53,619 nucleotides of DNA from JAJPXC01 sp964517875 (GTDB taxonomy: Bacteria; Bacteroidota; Bacteroidia; Bacteroidales; Muribaculaceae). The DNA is taken from positions 1 to 53,619 of the forward strand of contig CAZFEU010000008.1 in assembly GCA_964517875.1 (NCBI GenBank). The letters are read 5' to 3'. Numbering within the stretch: the stretch's first letter is position 1; each line of letters begins with the position of its first letter. Below the pieces are notes generated by a model, which was not told the origin of the DNA, ran no database searches, and was given only the letters and a program-made list of their open reading frames with translations. Position numbers and translations under genes: made by a program. Of the stretch, positions 26,733 through 35,009 are shown piece after piece.

Positions 26733-27055
26733 AACTCAAGAATGTGGAGAAGTTCGAGCGCGCGAAGCCGTGCGGTATCATCATCAAGCACCGCCGGCAT
26801 CGTGGCGTCGACCACCCGATAGCCATAGCGCTCAAGCGAACGTATGGCAGGCGTGGGGTCGGCACGGTTGACGAGCAGAGTGACAGGCATCAACCCGGCT
26901 GAGTCAGCAGCCTCCGAAATCGACAATCCCAGCAACTGCGTATCGCTATCCTCTACCGCCTGAGCCAGCCGCGACGCAGCGTAATCCACAGGCGCAATTG
27001 CCAGTGTGATTGAGCTTGTGTCGATGCCGGTATTGAAGTTATCGGTGTAATTCAT
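26729..27055 (-). CDS. Short CBS-like conserved protein upstream of nadK
   Basis: A 108-aa protein with one probable CBS-type half: SQLLGLSISEAADSAGLMPVTL-like residues, then AIRSLERYGYRVVDA near its end. In other Bacteroidales I recall a CBS-domain protein of about 220 aa in this place between pdxJ and nadK. If so, this copy keeps only about half of it. The reading frame is intact, has its own promoter and overlaps nadK by four bases, so it is probably expressed. The function is unknown; it may sense an adenosine ligand. Confidence 0.65.
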   Translation of the reverse strand: MNYTDNFNTGIDTSSITLAIAPVDYAASRLAQAVEDSDTQLLGLSISEAADSAGLMPVTLLVNRADPTPAIRSLERYGYRVVDATMPAVLDDDTARLRALELLHILEL

Positions 27056-27064
27056 CGCTTGAGA

Positions 27065-27096
27065 GTTGCGCGGATTGCAATTTTACATTAATTTTG
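27065..27096 (+). promoter_or_regulatory. Putative promoter of pdxJ-exbB-exbD-tonB
   Basis: GTTG (27065-27068), 20 bp and TAATTTTG (27089-27096) fit the Bacteroidetes consensus. The leader to the pdxJ ATG is about 110 nt and contains an AACTTTT/AAAAGTT stem (about 27152-27187). Confidence 0.55.
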
Positions 27097-27131
27097 TGGT
27101 CACAACCTGTCATAGAATAAAAATTCTTTGA

Positions 27132-27163
27132 CAAAAATAATAATAATTGAGTTAACTTTTCAA
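27132..27163 (-). promoter_or_regulatory. Putative promoter of the CBS-like ORF and nadK
   Basis: On the minus strand TTG (27163-27161), 21 bp, then TATTTTTG (27139-27132). It overlaps the leader of the divergent pdxJ transcript. Confidence 0.5.
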
Positions 27164-27213
27164 CAATCCAAACATCAAAAAGTTAAACAGTCAATATATC
27201 ATTGACACTTATA

Positions 27214-27930
27214 ATGACTCACTTAAGCGTAAATATCAATAAGATAGCCACATTGCGCAACGCCCGAGGCGAAAATCGTCCCGATGTAGAGCAAATGGCG
27301 GTTGACATACAACAGATGGGCGCCGACGGCATCACCGTACACCCCCGACCCGACCAGCGCCATATACGCTACAACGACGTGTACAGGCTACGCCCACTGG
27401 TGCACACCGAATTCAATATCGAGGGTTATCCCTCGGCCGAATTCCTCGACCTCGTGCTCAAAGTACGCCCCGAGCAGGTGACACTGGTGCCCGACGCACC
27501 CGCCGCCCTCACCTCATCGGCGGGGTGGGACGTTAAAGCCAATTCCCGCCTGCTGTCACCCATCGTTGAGCAGCTTCGCGAAGCAGGAATCCGCACCTCG
27601 ATATTCGTGGGCACCGACGCCGACAGCATCCGCGAGGCAGCCGCCATCGGAGCCGACCGCGTGGAGCTATACACCAAGCCCTATGCCGATGCATTCAAAA
27701 GCAACCCCGCCAAGGCGGTTGAGCCCTACGTCGAAGCATCAATAATAGCCCACAAGGCCGGATTAGGCGTCAACGCCGGGCACGACCTCGACCTGGAAAA
27801 CCTGCCACACTTCTCCCACGAAATGCCATTTCTCAACGAAGTGTCGATAGGTCACGCCCTGATATGCGACGCTCTTTACCTTGGTCTGCCCACCACCATC
27901 GAGCGCTATAAAGCAGCCCTTGCAAAATAA
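27214..27930 (+). CDS. pdxJ: Pyridoxine 5'-phosphate synthase
   Basis: A 238-aa TIM-barrel enzyme that condenses 1-deoxy-xylulose 5-phosphate with 3-amino-2-oxopropyl phosphate, the last ring-forming step of vitamin B6 synthesis. The N-terminus LSVNINKIATLRNARG, the catalytic-loop region DGITVHPRPDQRHI, and VNAGHDLDLENLPHF match the family. I use the ATG at 27214; the TTG at 27202 is not needed. It is followed after 32 bp by exbB. Confidence 0.95.
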   Translation: MTHLSVNINKIATLRNARGENRPDVEQMAVDIQQMGADGITVHPRPDQRHIRYNDVYRLRPLVHTEFNIEGYPSAEFLDLVLKVRPEQVTLVPDAPAALTSSAGWDVKANSRLLSPIVEQLREAGIRTSIFVGTDADSIREAAAIGADRVELYTKPYADAFKSNPAKAVEPYVEASIIAHKAGLGVNAGHDLDLENLPHFSHEMPFLNEVSIGHALICDALYLGLPTTIERYKAALAK

Positions 27931-27961
27931 CAACTCATCAACCCATCAATACATCAACCCA

Positions 27962-28609
27962 ATGCTACCCTTAGTCGAACAACCAGTGCAGGAACTCTCA
28001 GTGTGGGACCTTTGCCTCCAAGGAGGCTGGCTTATGCTCCCCATAGCCCTGTTAGCCCTGATCAGCATCTACATCCTCATAGAGCGCACATTGGTGCTCT
28101 ACCGCGCCAACCGCAGCGATGATACCTTCATGCGCCGCATCAAAGACTACATACACGAGGGTGAAATAGAAAGCGCCTACAACCTGTGCCGCTCCAACAA
28201 ATCACCTTACGCCCGCCTGATAGCCAAAGGTATAACCCGCATAGGACGCCCCACAGCCGACGTACAGGCAGCCATCGAAAATACCGGCAACATCGAAATC
28301 GCATCGCTCAGCAAGGGCCTGCCATGGCTCGCCACCACAGCCGCCGGAGCTCCCATGCTCGGCTTCCTCGGCACCGTAATCGGCATGGTTCAAGCCTTCT
28401 ACGCCATCGCAGCCGACGGCAACACTGCCACCATCACCTCATTCTCATCGGGCATCTACACCGCCCTTGTCACCACCGTGGCCGGCCTCATCGTAGGCGT
28501 TGTAGCACTCTTTGCCTACAACTTCCTCGTGGCCCGCATCAACTCGGTGATGAACCTCCTGGAGAGCAAGTCGATGGAATTTATGGACCTCCTCAACGAG
28601 CCAGCCTAA
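27962..28609 (+). CDS. exbB: MotA/TolQ/ExbB proton channel family protein
   Basis: A 215-aa inner-membrane protein with three predicted helices: GWLMLPIALLALISIYILIE near the N-terminus, then a pair around LPWLATTAAGAPMLGFLGTVIG and TALVTTVAGLIVGVVALFAYNF. The GTVIGMVQAF and TTVAGLIVG segments are the ExbB/TolQ signature. It uses the proton gradient with ExbD and TonB to power outer membrane transporters such as SusC. The ATG at 27962 is chosen over upstream codons inside pdxJ. exbD follows 22 bp later. Confidence 0.92.
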   Translation: MLPLVEQPVQELSVWDLCLQGGWLMLPIALLALISIYILIERTLVLYRANRSDDTFMRRIKDYIHEGEIESAYNLCRSNKSPYARLIAKGITRIGRPTADVQAAIENTGNIEIASLSKGLPWLATTAAGAPMLGFLGTVIGMVQAFYAIAADGNTATITSFSSGIYTALVTTVAGLIVGVVALFAYNFLVARINSVMNLLESKSMEFMDLLNEPA

Positions 28610-28631
28610 AATAGCTTAAACCACTACCGCA

Positions 28632-29087
28632 ATGGCATTTAAACGACAACACGACATGATGGCCACATTCTCGATGGCCTCCATGACCGATGTGATATTT
28701 CTGCTGCTCATATTCTTTATGGTCACCTCCACATTCGTGCTCCCCACCGGCATGGAGGTCAACCTCCCCTCGTCCAACCAGCAGACATCAACCAAGCCGG
28801 CCGTAAAAGTGTACGTCGACGCGCAACTGCACGTCTCGGCAGCCTACGGCGACGCCCCGCTCGACACCATCCCCAACGGCCAGCTCGGCCAATGGCTGGT
28901 GAACATAAAGCAGGTCGACCCCACGGCCAGCCTCGCCCTATATGCCGACAAGGAAGTGCCCTACGGCACAATCATCGACCTACTCAACATAGCCGCCGCC
29001 AACGATATGACCATGGTGCTGGCCACACAGCCCGTCACATCTGCCGCTCCGCCCACCGCTGACCCCACCGACCAACCTGCGAATTAA
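28632..29087 (+). CDS. exbD: ExbD/TolR biopolymer transport protein
   Basis: A 151-aa partner of ExbB. One N-terminal membrane helix (SMTDVIFLLLIFFMVTSTFV, about residues 16-36) contains the essential Asp of the SMTDVIF motif. A periplasmic domain follows, with VYVDAQLHVSA and VPYGTIIDLLNIAAAND. The C-terminus has a Pro/Thr/Ala-rich tail. It ends 10 bp before the TonB-like gene. Confidence 0.92.
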   Translation: MAFKRQHDMMATFSMASMTDVIFLLLIFFMVTSTFVLPTGMEVNLPSSNQQTSTKPAVKVYVDAQLHVSAAYGDAPLDTIPNGQLGQWLVNIKQVDPTASLALYADKEVPYGTIIDLLNIAAANDMTMVLATQPVTSAAPPTADPTDQPAN

Positions 29088-29097
29088 CCCCTCTCGA

Positions 29098-29970
29098 ATG
29101 ACCCCACAACAGCACTACCGCCTTATCGCTGCCACCCTCACGCTCATCATAGCTGTGATGGTGCTCCTTACGGCGATTTATACCTCACTCACCTACCCCC
29201 CCGGAGAGTCATTCATGCCGCTGGAGGCCAGCTTCGCCACCAACGACTCTATCACAATTATGCCTATTGAGGAGCTCGAACTCCCCGACCAGCTCGCACG
29301 ACTTGGCGACGGCGACATATTCGACGCCAACACACCCGACCCTGAAGGCGGGGAGCCCGACCCACAACAGACGGATATGTCAACCAGCGACGATATCGAC
29401 CTCGAACCCGCCGACCCATCGGCCAACGACACACACGCAACTACCACCACCAACACCCAATCGCAGGCACAGCAGACCAAACCCACAACCCCCGCCACGA
29501 AGGTTGACCCCAAGAAGGCCGAAGAAGAACGCCGCCGCCGTGCCGAACAAGAAGAACTGGAACGTCGTCGCCGTGCCGAGGAGCAGCAAAAAGCTGACGC
29601 TAAAAAGAATGTCGATGGCCGCGACATGAGCAATAAATTCCAAGGCAACAAGCCCGGCGACAATGCCAAGCCCGGCAATGGCGGAGGCACACAAGGACAA
29701 CGCACAGGCGTGGCCAACGGACTCAACCTGAGCGGACGCACCCTGCTGGCATCGGTCAATCCCACAGTGCGCACCGAGCCCGGCATAGTCAAAATACGCA
29801 TCACCGTGGCTCCCGACGGACACGTCCTAAGCGCCGAGCCTGCCGGTGGAAGCATCGACGACCCGGCAGTGAAAAAATCGTGCAAGGAAGCCGCCAAAAA
29901 ATTGAAATACAACAAAGTAGATGCCGCTATAGGCAACCAGACCGGCATCATCTCATGGAAGTTTGACTAA
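29098..29970 (+). CDS. TonB/TolA-like energy transducer
   Basis: A 290-aa protein that completes the ExbBD complex. It has an N-terminal membrane anchor at about residues 10-28. An acidic, Pro/Thr/Gln-rich linker follows, then a charged helical stretch of Glu/Arg repeats at about 140-170 (KKAEEERRRRAEQEELE), resembling TolA. The C-terminal TonB-like domain is at about 215-290 (NPTVRTEPGIVKIRITVAPDG, GNQTGIISWKFD). It could work either as TonB for SusC-type receptors or as a TolA-like envelope protein. Last gene of the pdxJ-exbBD-tonB series; a terminator follows after about 90 bp. Confidence 0.85.
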   Translation: MTPQQHYRLIAATLTLIIAVMVLLTAIYTSLTYPPGESFMPLEASFATNDSITIMPIEELELPDQLARLGDGDIFDANTPDPEGGEPDPQQTDMSTSDDIDLEPADPSANDTHATTTTNTQSQAQQTKPTTPATKVDPKKAEEERRRRAEQEELERRRRAEEQQKADAKKNVDGRDMSNKFQGNKPGDNAKPGNGGGTQGQRTGVANGLNLSGRTLLASVNPTVRTEPGIVKIRITVAPDGHVLSAEPAGGSIDDPAVKKSCKEAAKKLKYNKVDAAIGNQTGIISWKFD

Positions 29971-30060
29971 GCGGCGACGTGCAGCGAGCCATAAAGACAA
30001 GCTTGCTACAAAATGTCATAACTACGCGATAACTGTTAAAATGTAGTTACTACATAGGGG

Positions 30061-30093
30061 CAAATCAGCAACAAGTTTGCTGATTTGTTTTTT
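30061..30093 (+). terminator. Rho-independent terminator after the tonB-like gene
   Basis: An 11-bp perfect stem CAAATCAGCAA/TTGCTGATTTG (30061-30071, 30077-30087) with a 5-nt loop is followed by six Ts. Confidence 0.85.
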
Positions 30094-30108
30094 GTAAAAT
30101 TACATTTG
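30076..30108 (+). promoter_or_regulatory. Putative promoter of the receiver-domain gene
   Basis: TTTG (30076-30079), 21 bp and TACATTTG (30101-30108) fit the Bacteroidetes consensus. The -33 element lies inside the terminator's right arm, so terminator and promoter overlap. Confidence 0.45.
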
Positions 30109-30171
30109 CATCGTAATAAAGTTCCAAGTATGATCTACGATTTTCTCTCCCCAAGACAACCTTATAATATA

Positions 30172-30567
30172 ATGCCCAACGCTCCCACAATACTTGTTAT
30201 CGACGCCGACCCCATAGCGCGACAGCTCATTAGCGACACTCTCCGCCACGAAGGATACAATGTGGAGGAGTGGGACTCCATGTTGGGCTACGAAGAGCTC
30301 GATGAGCTGGAATGCTCAATGGTAGTAGTCGACATCGAGCTTGCAAAGTCGATAAGATCGACCTTGGTAAGCGACATGCGCCATCACAGCGTCACGATGT
30401 ACATGCCCATCATCGTATGTACCGCACTGTCAAGCGACAACGACATCATTACAGGGCTCAACGAAGGAGCCGACGACTACATCACAAAGCCATTCTCTCC
30501 AGCCACACTGACAGCGCGCGTCAAGTCGATCATGCGCCGTCACTACCACTACCATGCCATTGGCTGA
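30172..30567 (+). CDS. Stand-alone response-regulator receiver domain
   Basis: A 131-aa CheY-like protein with no output domain. The acidic pair is in TILVIDADPIARQL, the phospho-acceptor Asp in CSMVVVDIELAKS, the switch Thr in VCTALS, and the conserved Lys in DDYITKPFSP, so it should be phosphorylatable. The partner kinase is not in this window. It starts at the ATG at 30172, directly before the fold; an in-frame ATG at 30130 is the alternative. It overlaps rnhB by 14 bases. Confidence 0.88.
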   Translation: MPNAPTILVIDADPIARQLISDTLRHEGYNVEEWDSMLGYEELDELECSMVVVDIELAKSIRSTLVSDMRHHSVTMYMPIIVCTALSSDNDIITGLNEGADDYITKPFSPATLTARVKSIMRRHYHYHAIG

Positions 30568-31153
30568 CGCACCCTTGTCACTCCCCACATGTTTCACATC
30601 CGGCATACTTGAAGCCGGAGTCGACGAAGCAGGCCGCGGCTGCCTTGCCGGCAGCGTGTACGCAGCGGCAGTAATACTCCCCGACGACTTTCACCACCCC
30701 TGGATCAACGACTCGAAGAAGCTCACCGAGCGTCGTCGCGAGCAATTGCGCTCAATCATCGAGTCAGAGGCCGTAGCATGGGGCATAGGCATAGCCACCA
30801 ACCTCGAAATCGACGAAATCAACATACTCCAGGCATCAATACTGGCCATGCACCGCGCCATCGATGCCCTGAAAATCACCCCCGGAGCCATCATCGTCGA
30901 CGGCAACCGCTTCACACCCTACCGCAACATACCCTGGCAAACATTCGTCAAAGGGGATGGCCGCTTCGCCAACATCGCCGCCGCCTCAATCCTCGCCAAA
31001 ACCCACCGCGACCAAGCCATGACTGAGCTCGCCGCACAATACCCCGCCTATCAATGGGAAGTGAACAAAGGCTACCCCACCCGCGACCACCGCGCCGCCA
31101 TAGCCCAGCACGGCCCCTCCCCACTCCACCGCCTCACCTTCCGCCTCCTCTAA
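30554..31153 (+). CDS. rnhB: Ribonuclease HII
   Basis: A 199-aa enzyme that cuts the RNA strand of RNA-DNA hybrids and single ribonucleotides in DNA. The catalytic Asp-Glu pair is in EAGVDEAGRGCLAGSVYAA, DSKKLTERRRE is conserved, and the third and fourth acidic residues lie in IIVDGNRF and the DHRAAI region near the C-terminus. Its start overlaps the end of the receiver-domain gene. Confidence 0.95.
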   Translation: MPLADAPLSLPTCFTSGILEAGVDEAGRGCLAGSVYAAAVILPDDFHHPWINDSKKLTERRREQLRSIIESEAVAWGIGIATNLEIDEINILQASILAMHRAIDALKITPGAIIVDGNRFTPYRNIPWQTFVKGDGRFANIAAASILAKTHRDQAMTELAAQYPAYQWEVNKGYPTRDHRAAIAQHGPSPLHRLTFRLL

Positions 31154-31227
31154 CCCCTCACCATCCCTGCACACGACAGGCGCCGCTCGATACTACGCCC
31201 CTCCGATATGACATGCACGATACCGTG

Positions 31228-31292
31228 GAGCTCGGAGAGCTCAAACTATGCTTAACCCCACGCTGTAGGTCGGAGACCTGAGCGTGGGGGGG
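31228..31292 (+). repeat. Left REP arm flanking the IS200-type transposase gene
   Basis: Two hairpins in tandem: GAGCTC-GGA-GAGCTC (31228-31242), then CCCCACGCT...AGCGTGGGG (31256-31264, 31281-31289) enclosing AGGTC-GGA-GACCT (31267-31279). GTAG at 31265-31268 leads into the inner stem, like the GTAG foot known from REP elements. It is inverted relative to 31875-31939. Confidence 0.75.
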
Positions 31293-31369
31293 AAAGGGGA
31301 TCAAAAAAAACGGCCCTCGGAGAGGTCCCTATGGTAAAAACTTCCTACTTTTGCGAAAACCATAGCTTT

Positions 31370-31813
31370 ATGAGCAAAACATCACTCCTGACCCATATAG
31401 TTTTCTGCACCAAACACCGAGCAGACACCATCGCCGTCGCACACCGCGACGAACTATACCGGTACATTTGGGGAATAATCAAAAACAAAGGCTGCTACCT
31501 GTATCGGATATCCGGCACGACAAACCATCTGCACATGCTTATCGACATACACCCCTCGGTGGCGGTGTCAGATTTGGTCAAGACCATAAAGAGCGAATCG
31601 AGCCAGTGGCTGAAAAACAATCCTAATTTCCCGCTTTTCCAGGGTTGGGGTAAGGAATATTTCGCCGGGTCGGTGTCATACGAGGGTAAGGATGCGGTGA
31701 TTGATTATATCAAGTCGCAGATGGAGCACCATGGAGTCACGGATTTCACATCGGAGATGGAGGCGATATGCGTTGTGCATGGGTTGTTCATGCATAAAGA
31801 CGATTTTTGTTAA
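31370..31813 (+). CDS. IS200/IS605-type (Y1, RAYT-like) transposase TnpA
   Basis: A 147-aa HUH-superfamily single-strand DNA transposase. The metal-binding HUH motif is NHLHMLID (His53, His55) and the catalytic Tyr is residue 113 in IDYIKSQMEHH. VSDLVKTIKSESS and GWGKEYFAGSVS are also family features. No TnpB/IscB gene is nearby. It starts at the ATG at 31370, because the more upstream ATG (31331) would place the -7-like TACTTTTG (31346-31353) inside the gene. Another small GGA hairpin (31312-31328) precedes it. Long inverted REP arms on both sides suggest it mobilises or maintains those hairpins. Confidence 0.88.
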   Translation: MSKTSLLTHIVFCTKHRADTIAVAHRDELYRYIWGIIKNKGCYLYRISGTTNHLHMLIDIHPSVAVSDLVKTIKSESSQWLKNNPNFPLFQGWGKEYFAGSVSYEGKDAVIDYIKSQMEHHGVTDFTSEMEAICVVHGLFMHKDDFC

Positions 31814-31838
31814 TGGGAGGTAAGCCATTATCATAGTG

Positions 31839-31855
31839 CGACCTCGCCGAGGTCG
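31839..31855 (-). repeat. REP hairpin with GGC triloop
   Basis: On the minus strand CGACCTC-GGC-GAGGTCG, a perfect stem 26 bp past the transposase stop. It pairs in type with 47627-47643, from which it differs by one compensatory pair. Confidence 0.55.
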
Positions 31856-31874
31856 GGTGTGGGAGAGGGTGGCG

Positions 31875-31939
31875 CTTCCCCCACGCTTAGGTCGCCGACC
31901 TACAGCGTGGGGGAAGCATAGTAAGAGCTCTCCGAGCTC
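31875..31939 (-). repeat. Right REP arm flanking the IS200-type transposase gene
   Basis: Inverted copy of 31228-31292. CTTCCCCCACGCT...AGCGTGGGGGAAG (31875-31887, 31904-31916) encloses AGGTC-GCC-GACCT (31889-31901), followed by GAGCTC-TCC-GAGCTC (31925-31939). The stretch from 31940 to the transporter gene start has no gene. Confidence 0.75.
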
Positions 31940-32096
31940 ATTTACATGTGCGCCTCTACAAGTTGTGCATGTGGGTAACGCACCGTGGGGTGGGGGTGGA
32001 ACGGATTTTTTGGGGTTTGTCTTGCTAATCGCTGTATGGGGGTGGGAAATTGTGAATATTTGAGTATCTTTGTCGCAAAATATTCACCCATCGAAG

Positions 32097-33932
32097 ATGA
32101 ACTATAGTATACTCGATTTTCTGGGCCTGTTGGGCGCAGTGGGCCTGTTCCTCTACGGAATGAAGGTCATGAGTGAGGGATTGCAGAAAGCCGCCGGCGA
32201 CCGCCTGCGCAACATACTTTCAGCGATGACCCGCAATCGATTCACAGGTACACTCACCGGTTTCGGCATCACAGCGTTAATACAGAGCTCATCGGCCTCG
32301 ACGGTGATGGTGGTGAGCTTTGTCAACGCCGGTTTGATGACCCTCGCTCAGTCAATGGCCGTGATCATGGGAGCCAACGTGGGTACGACGTTCACCGCCT
32401 GGGTGATAGCACTATTCGGCTTCAAGGTCGATATATCGATCTACGCCATACCGCTGATAGGCTTCGCTGTGCCTCTGCTTTTCATGAAAAAGAGCCGCAA
32501 CAAGTCGATCGGCGAGTTTCTGATAGGCTTCGCATTCCTGTTCCTGGGTCTGTCGATGATTTCGAAGTATGTGCCCGACCTGCAGTCCAACCCCGAGATG
32601 TTCTCGTTCTTACAGCGGTACAGCGACATGGGATTTGGCTCGATAATCATCTTCCTGCTGGTGGGTATAGTGCTGACCATGGTGATACAGTCGTCGGCAG
32701 CCACATTTGCCATCACATTGATTATGTGTACCAAGGGATGGATCTCGTTTGAGGTGGCCTGCGCCTTGGTACTGGGCTCTAACATCGGTACCACCGTCAC
32801 CCCGCTGCTGGCATCAATGAGCGGAAACGTGGCGGCCAAGCGCACAGCTATGGGGCACTTGCTGTTCAACGTGTTAGGCTTGATATGGTGTCTGGCGGTG
32901 TTCGTGCCTTTCTGCGAGCTAAACGTGTGGATCACTGAGCATATCGGCCAAGGCAATCCCGAGGCTCTCACCGCCTACGTGAACCACATAGAGGCTACCT
33001 CACCCGATCTCTACAACCATCTGTTTGACGGCACACTACCCAATCTCCCCGGAGGCCGGGAAGTTCATGACAACGTCACGCAGATGCAGACCTCGGTATC
33101 GTTCGGACTATCGATGTTCCATACGGTGTTCAACCTTATCAATCTCGCCATAATGATATGGTTTACGGGGCTCTACGTGAAGATTGTGGAGTGGCTCATC
33201 CCCGCCAAGCACAAAGAGGACGAGGAATTTACCCTCAAATACATATCTTCGGGACTTCTGTCGGCATCTGAGCTCAACATCGCCCAGGCCGAGAAAGAAA
33301 TCAAGGTATACGCCGAGCGCGTCAACCGCATGATAACGATGGCACAGGATCTGGTGCACACCGATGAGGGTGGCGACGAGTTCAACAAGCTGCTGTCGCG
33401 CATTGAGAAATACGAGGATATCTCCGACCGGATGGAGATAGAGATAGCCCACTACCTCAACCGATGCGCCGAGGGACGCCTGTCAAACGAAGGAAAGCTC
33501 CACATCGCCGGATTGCTGCGCATAGTGTCGGAAATCGAGTCGATAGCCGACAGCTGCTACGGTGTGGCCAAGATATTGCTACGCAAGCAGCAGAGCCACG
33601 TTGAGTTCACTCAGATGATTTACGACAACATCGACATGATGTTCGGCTATGTCAAGGAGGCGATGGCCAATATGCTGCTTCTATTAGGTGATATAGAAAG
33701 CGTGCGCGACCCCGATATCATAGCGTCGTACAACAAGGAGCGCGAAATCAACAACCTGCGCAACCAGTTCCGCAACGCCAACGTCGAGAATATCAACGCC
33801 AAGCAGTATGAATACCAGTCGGGTATCTACTACATGGATATTATCGGCGATCTGGAAAAGACCGGCGACTACATAATCAACGTGGTCGACACGCTCAAAG
33901 AGGATTTCCGCAAAGTCACAACCAAGGCTTAG
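32097..33932 (+). CDS. Na/Pi cotransporter family protein (NptA/YjbB type)
   Basis: A 611-aa inner-membrane protein with two inverted Na-Pi cotransporter repeats. Their signature QSSS segments are ITALIQSSSASTVMVV in the first half and MVIQSSAATFAITLIM in the second. About nine helices cover residues 1-375. The C-terminal third (about 395-611) is a PhoU-like helical cytosolic domain. It may export or import phosphate. The ATG at 32097 is chosen over a TTG nine codons earlier. Its stop is only 16 bp from the convergent gene. Confidence 0.92.
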   Translation: MNYSILDFLGLLGAVGLFLYGMKVMSEGLQKAAGDRLRNILSAMTRNRFTGTLTGFGITALIQSSSASTVMVVSFVNAGLMTLAQSMAVIMGANVGTTFTAWVIALFGFKVDISIYAIPLIGFAVPLLFMKKSRNKSIGEFLIGFAFLFLGLSMISKYVPDLQSNPEMFSFLQRYSDMGFGSIIIFLLVGIVLTMVIQSSAATFAITLIMCTKGWISFEVACALVLGSNIGTTVTPLLASMSGNVAAKRTAMGHLLFNVLGLIWCLAVFVPFCELNVWITEHIGQGNPEALTAYVNHIEATSPDLYNHLFDGTLPNLPGGREVHDNVTQMQTSVSFGLSMFHTVFNLINLAIMIWFTGLYVKIVEWLIPAKHKEDEEFTLKYISSGLLSASELNIAQAEKEIKVYAERVNRMITMAQDLVHTDEGGDEFNKLLSRIEKYEDISDRMEIEIAHYLNRCAEGRLSNEGKLHIAGLLRIVSEIESIADSCYGVAKILLRKQQSHVEFTQMIYDNIDMMFGYVKEAMANMLLLLGDIESVRDPDIIASYNKEREINNLRNQFRNANVENINAKQYEYQSGIYYMDIIGDLEKTGDYIINVVDTLKEDFRKVTTKA

Positions 33933-33948
33933 AATACAGCCTATTAAC

Positions 33949-34422
33949 TTAACGCATCACCGCCACCGAGTCGATAGTCACCGTGACATCGTAGGGTGTG
34001 TGGAGCGAGCGTGGAGTAGCGCTATGCCTATATACATAGCTGCCCTGCACATCCCAGGCACGTACCTCGATCATCCGCGTCTCCCCTGCCGGAATATCGC
34101 CCGGGGTCCACAACGAGCGATGGTGAAGCTGCCTACCCTTTAGGTCGCGGTAATCAATCGTGAGGTAGAGCGAATCCACATCCCTGTCGGTGCGGTTGGT
34201 GACAAGCATCGTCTCACGCCGCGACTTCAGGGGCTTATCGTAGCCTGCTATATCAAAATCGCCCGGCTCCGCAGCGCAATGCATCCACGCATTCGTTGGC
34301 GAGTGCACCACTTCATACTCGGCACGCGGCTTGAGCGACCTCGAAGGCTGTGTATTAGTGCGCCTTCCCATCACAGGCATAGACAGCAGAACGATTGCCA
34401 CGAATGGTAGTAACTTTATCAT
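33949..34422 (-). CDS. Exported protein of unknown function
   Basis: A 157-aa protein with a signal peptide (FVAIVLLSMPVMG, about residues 7-19). The mature part looks like a single beta-sandwich: VSLYLTIDYRDLKGRQLHH-like and AGETRMIEVRAWDVQG segments recall FxLYD or Ig-like domains of bacterial surface proteins. Its ATG overlaps the stop of the preceding gene (ATGA). It is the last of three secreted or envelope genes transcribed together. Confidence 0.75.
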   Translation of the reverse strand: MIKLLPFVAIVLLSMPVMGRRTNTQPSRSLKPRAEYEVVHSPTNAWMHCAAEPGDFDIAGYDKPLKSRRETMLVTNRTDRDVDSLYLTIDYRDLKGRQLHHRSLWTPGDIPAGETRMIEVRAWDVQGSYVYRHSATPRSLHTPYDVTVTIDSVAVMR

Positions 34423-35009
34423 AAGCTGATATTTGTATGCGATGACGAGGGATAAATCCTTACCATGCCATCGAGATTGGCAGGGCGCTGATCGACTTTG
34501 CGGATGCTGTAGCGTAGAAAGTATGGCACCAGCCGCCAGGCATTCACCTTAACTCCCTTTTCGTAGGTATTGAGTGCCAGGCGGTCGTCGCTGTTAATGG
34601 TGATTGCAAAATGTCGAGCACCCGAGAGCTTTGGCACCCCGGAGGAGTCGGCGGTAACATCGCTGTAAATCACCGCATCATAAAGATTATTGGCTGAACC
34701 CTGCTTTGCGCTCCCCACCACCGTGCCGCGGGGCACACTCAAGTCGGGGCCGCATACGTAAATGATGCTGTAGTCGCTTGTCACATGACGTTGTGAGCTT
34801 GAATTGGCGGTGATGGCCACGGTAGCGCCACCATCGGTCATCTCCCACACCCCCTCGATGGGGGTCAAGGTGCGATCGGTAAAAAGCGAGAATGCTGAAG
34901 CAGCCGTAGTGCAAGTGTCAACAATGCGGCCCGGCTCGGCACAATATCCCGCGGCCACACTCATCGCACTAAGAAGCATCCACGCCGCCAATCTGCATCC
35001 GCGCATCAT
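34419..35009 (-). CDS. Exported protein of unknown function
   Basis: A 196-aa protein with a signal peptide ending near residue 23 (SVAAGYCA). The mature part contains LTPIEGVWEMTDGGATVAI and YSIIYVCGPDLSVPRG, a beta-rich, lipocalin-like pattern, and ends with IRKVDQRPANLDGMVRIYP. No family recognised. It begins one base before the stop of the DUF3078 gene ends and overlaps the next gene by four bases, so the three are clearly one operon. Confidence 0.75.
   Translation of the reverse strand: MMRGCRLAAWMLLSAMSVAAGYCAEPGRIVDTCTTAASAFSLFTDRTLTPIEGVWEMTDGGATVAITANSSSQRHVTSDYSIIYVCGPDLSVPRGTVVGSAKQGSANNLYDAVIYSDVTADSSGVPKLSGARHFAITINSDDRLALNTYEKGVKVNAWRLVPYFLRYSIRKVDQRPANLDGMVRIYPSSSHTNISL

Noticed and set aside
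27202..27213. TTG start giving four extra residues on PdxJ
   Set aside because: The ATG at 27214 matches the family start and lies closer to the usual spacing.
29193..29951. Minus-strand open frame of 252 codons across the tonB-like gene
   Set aside because: Shadow of a Pro/Thr/Glu-rich gene; low-complexity Ser/Cys-rich product.
30085..30171. TTG-started extension of the receiver-domain protein
   Set aside because: It would begin inside the terminator and add a non-conserved stretch before the fold.
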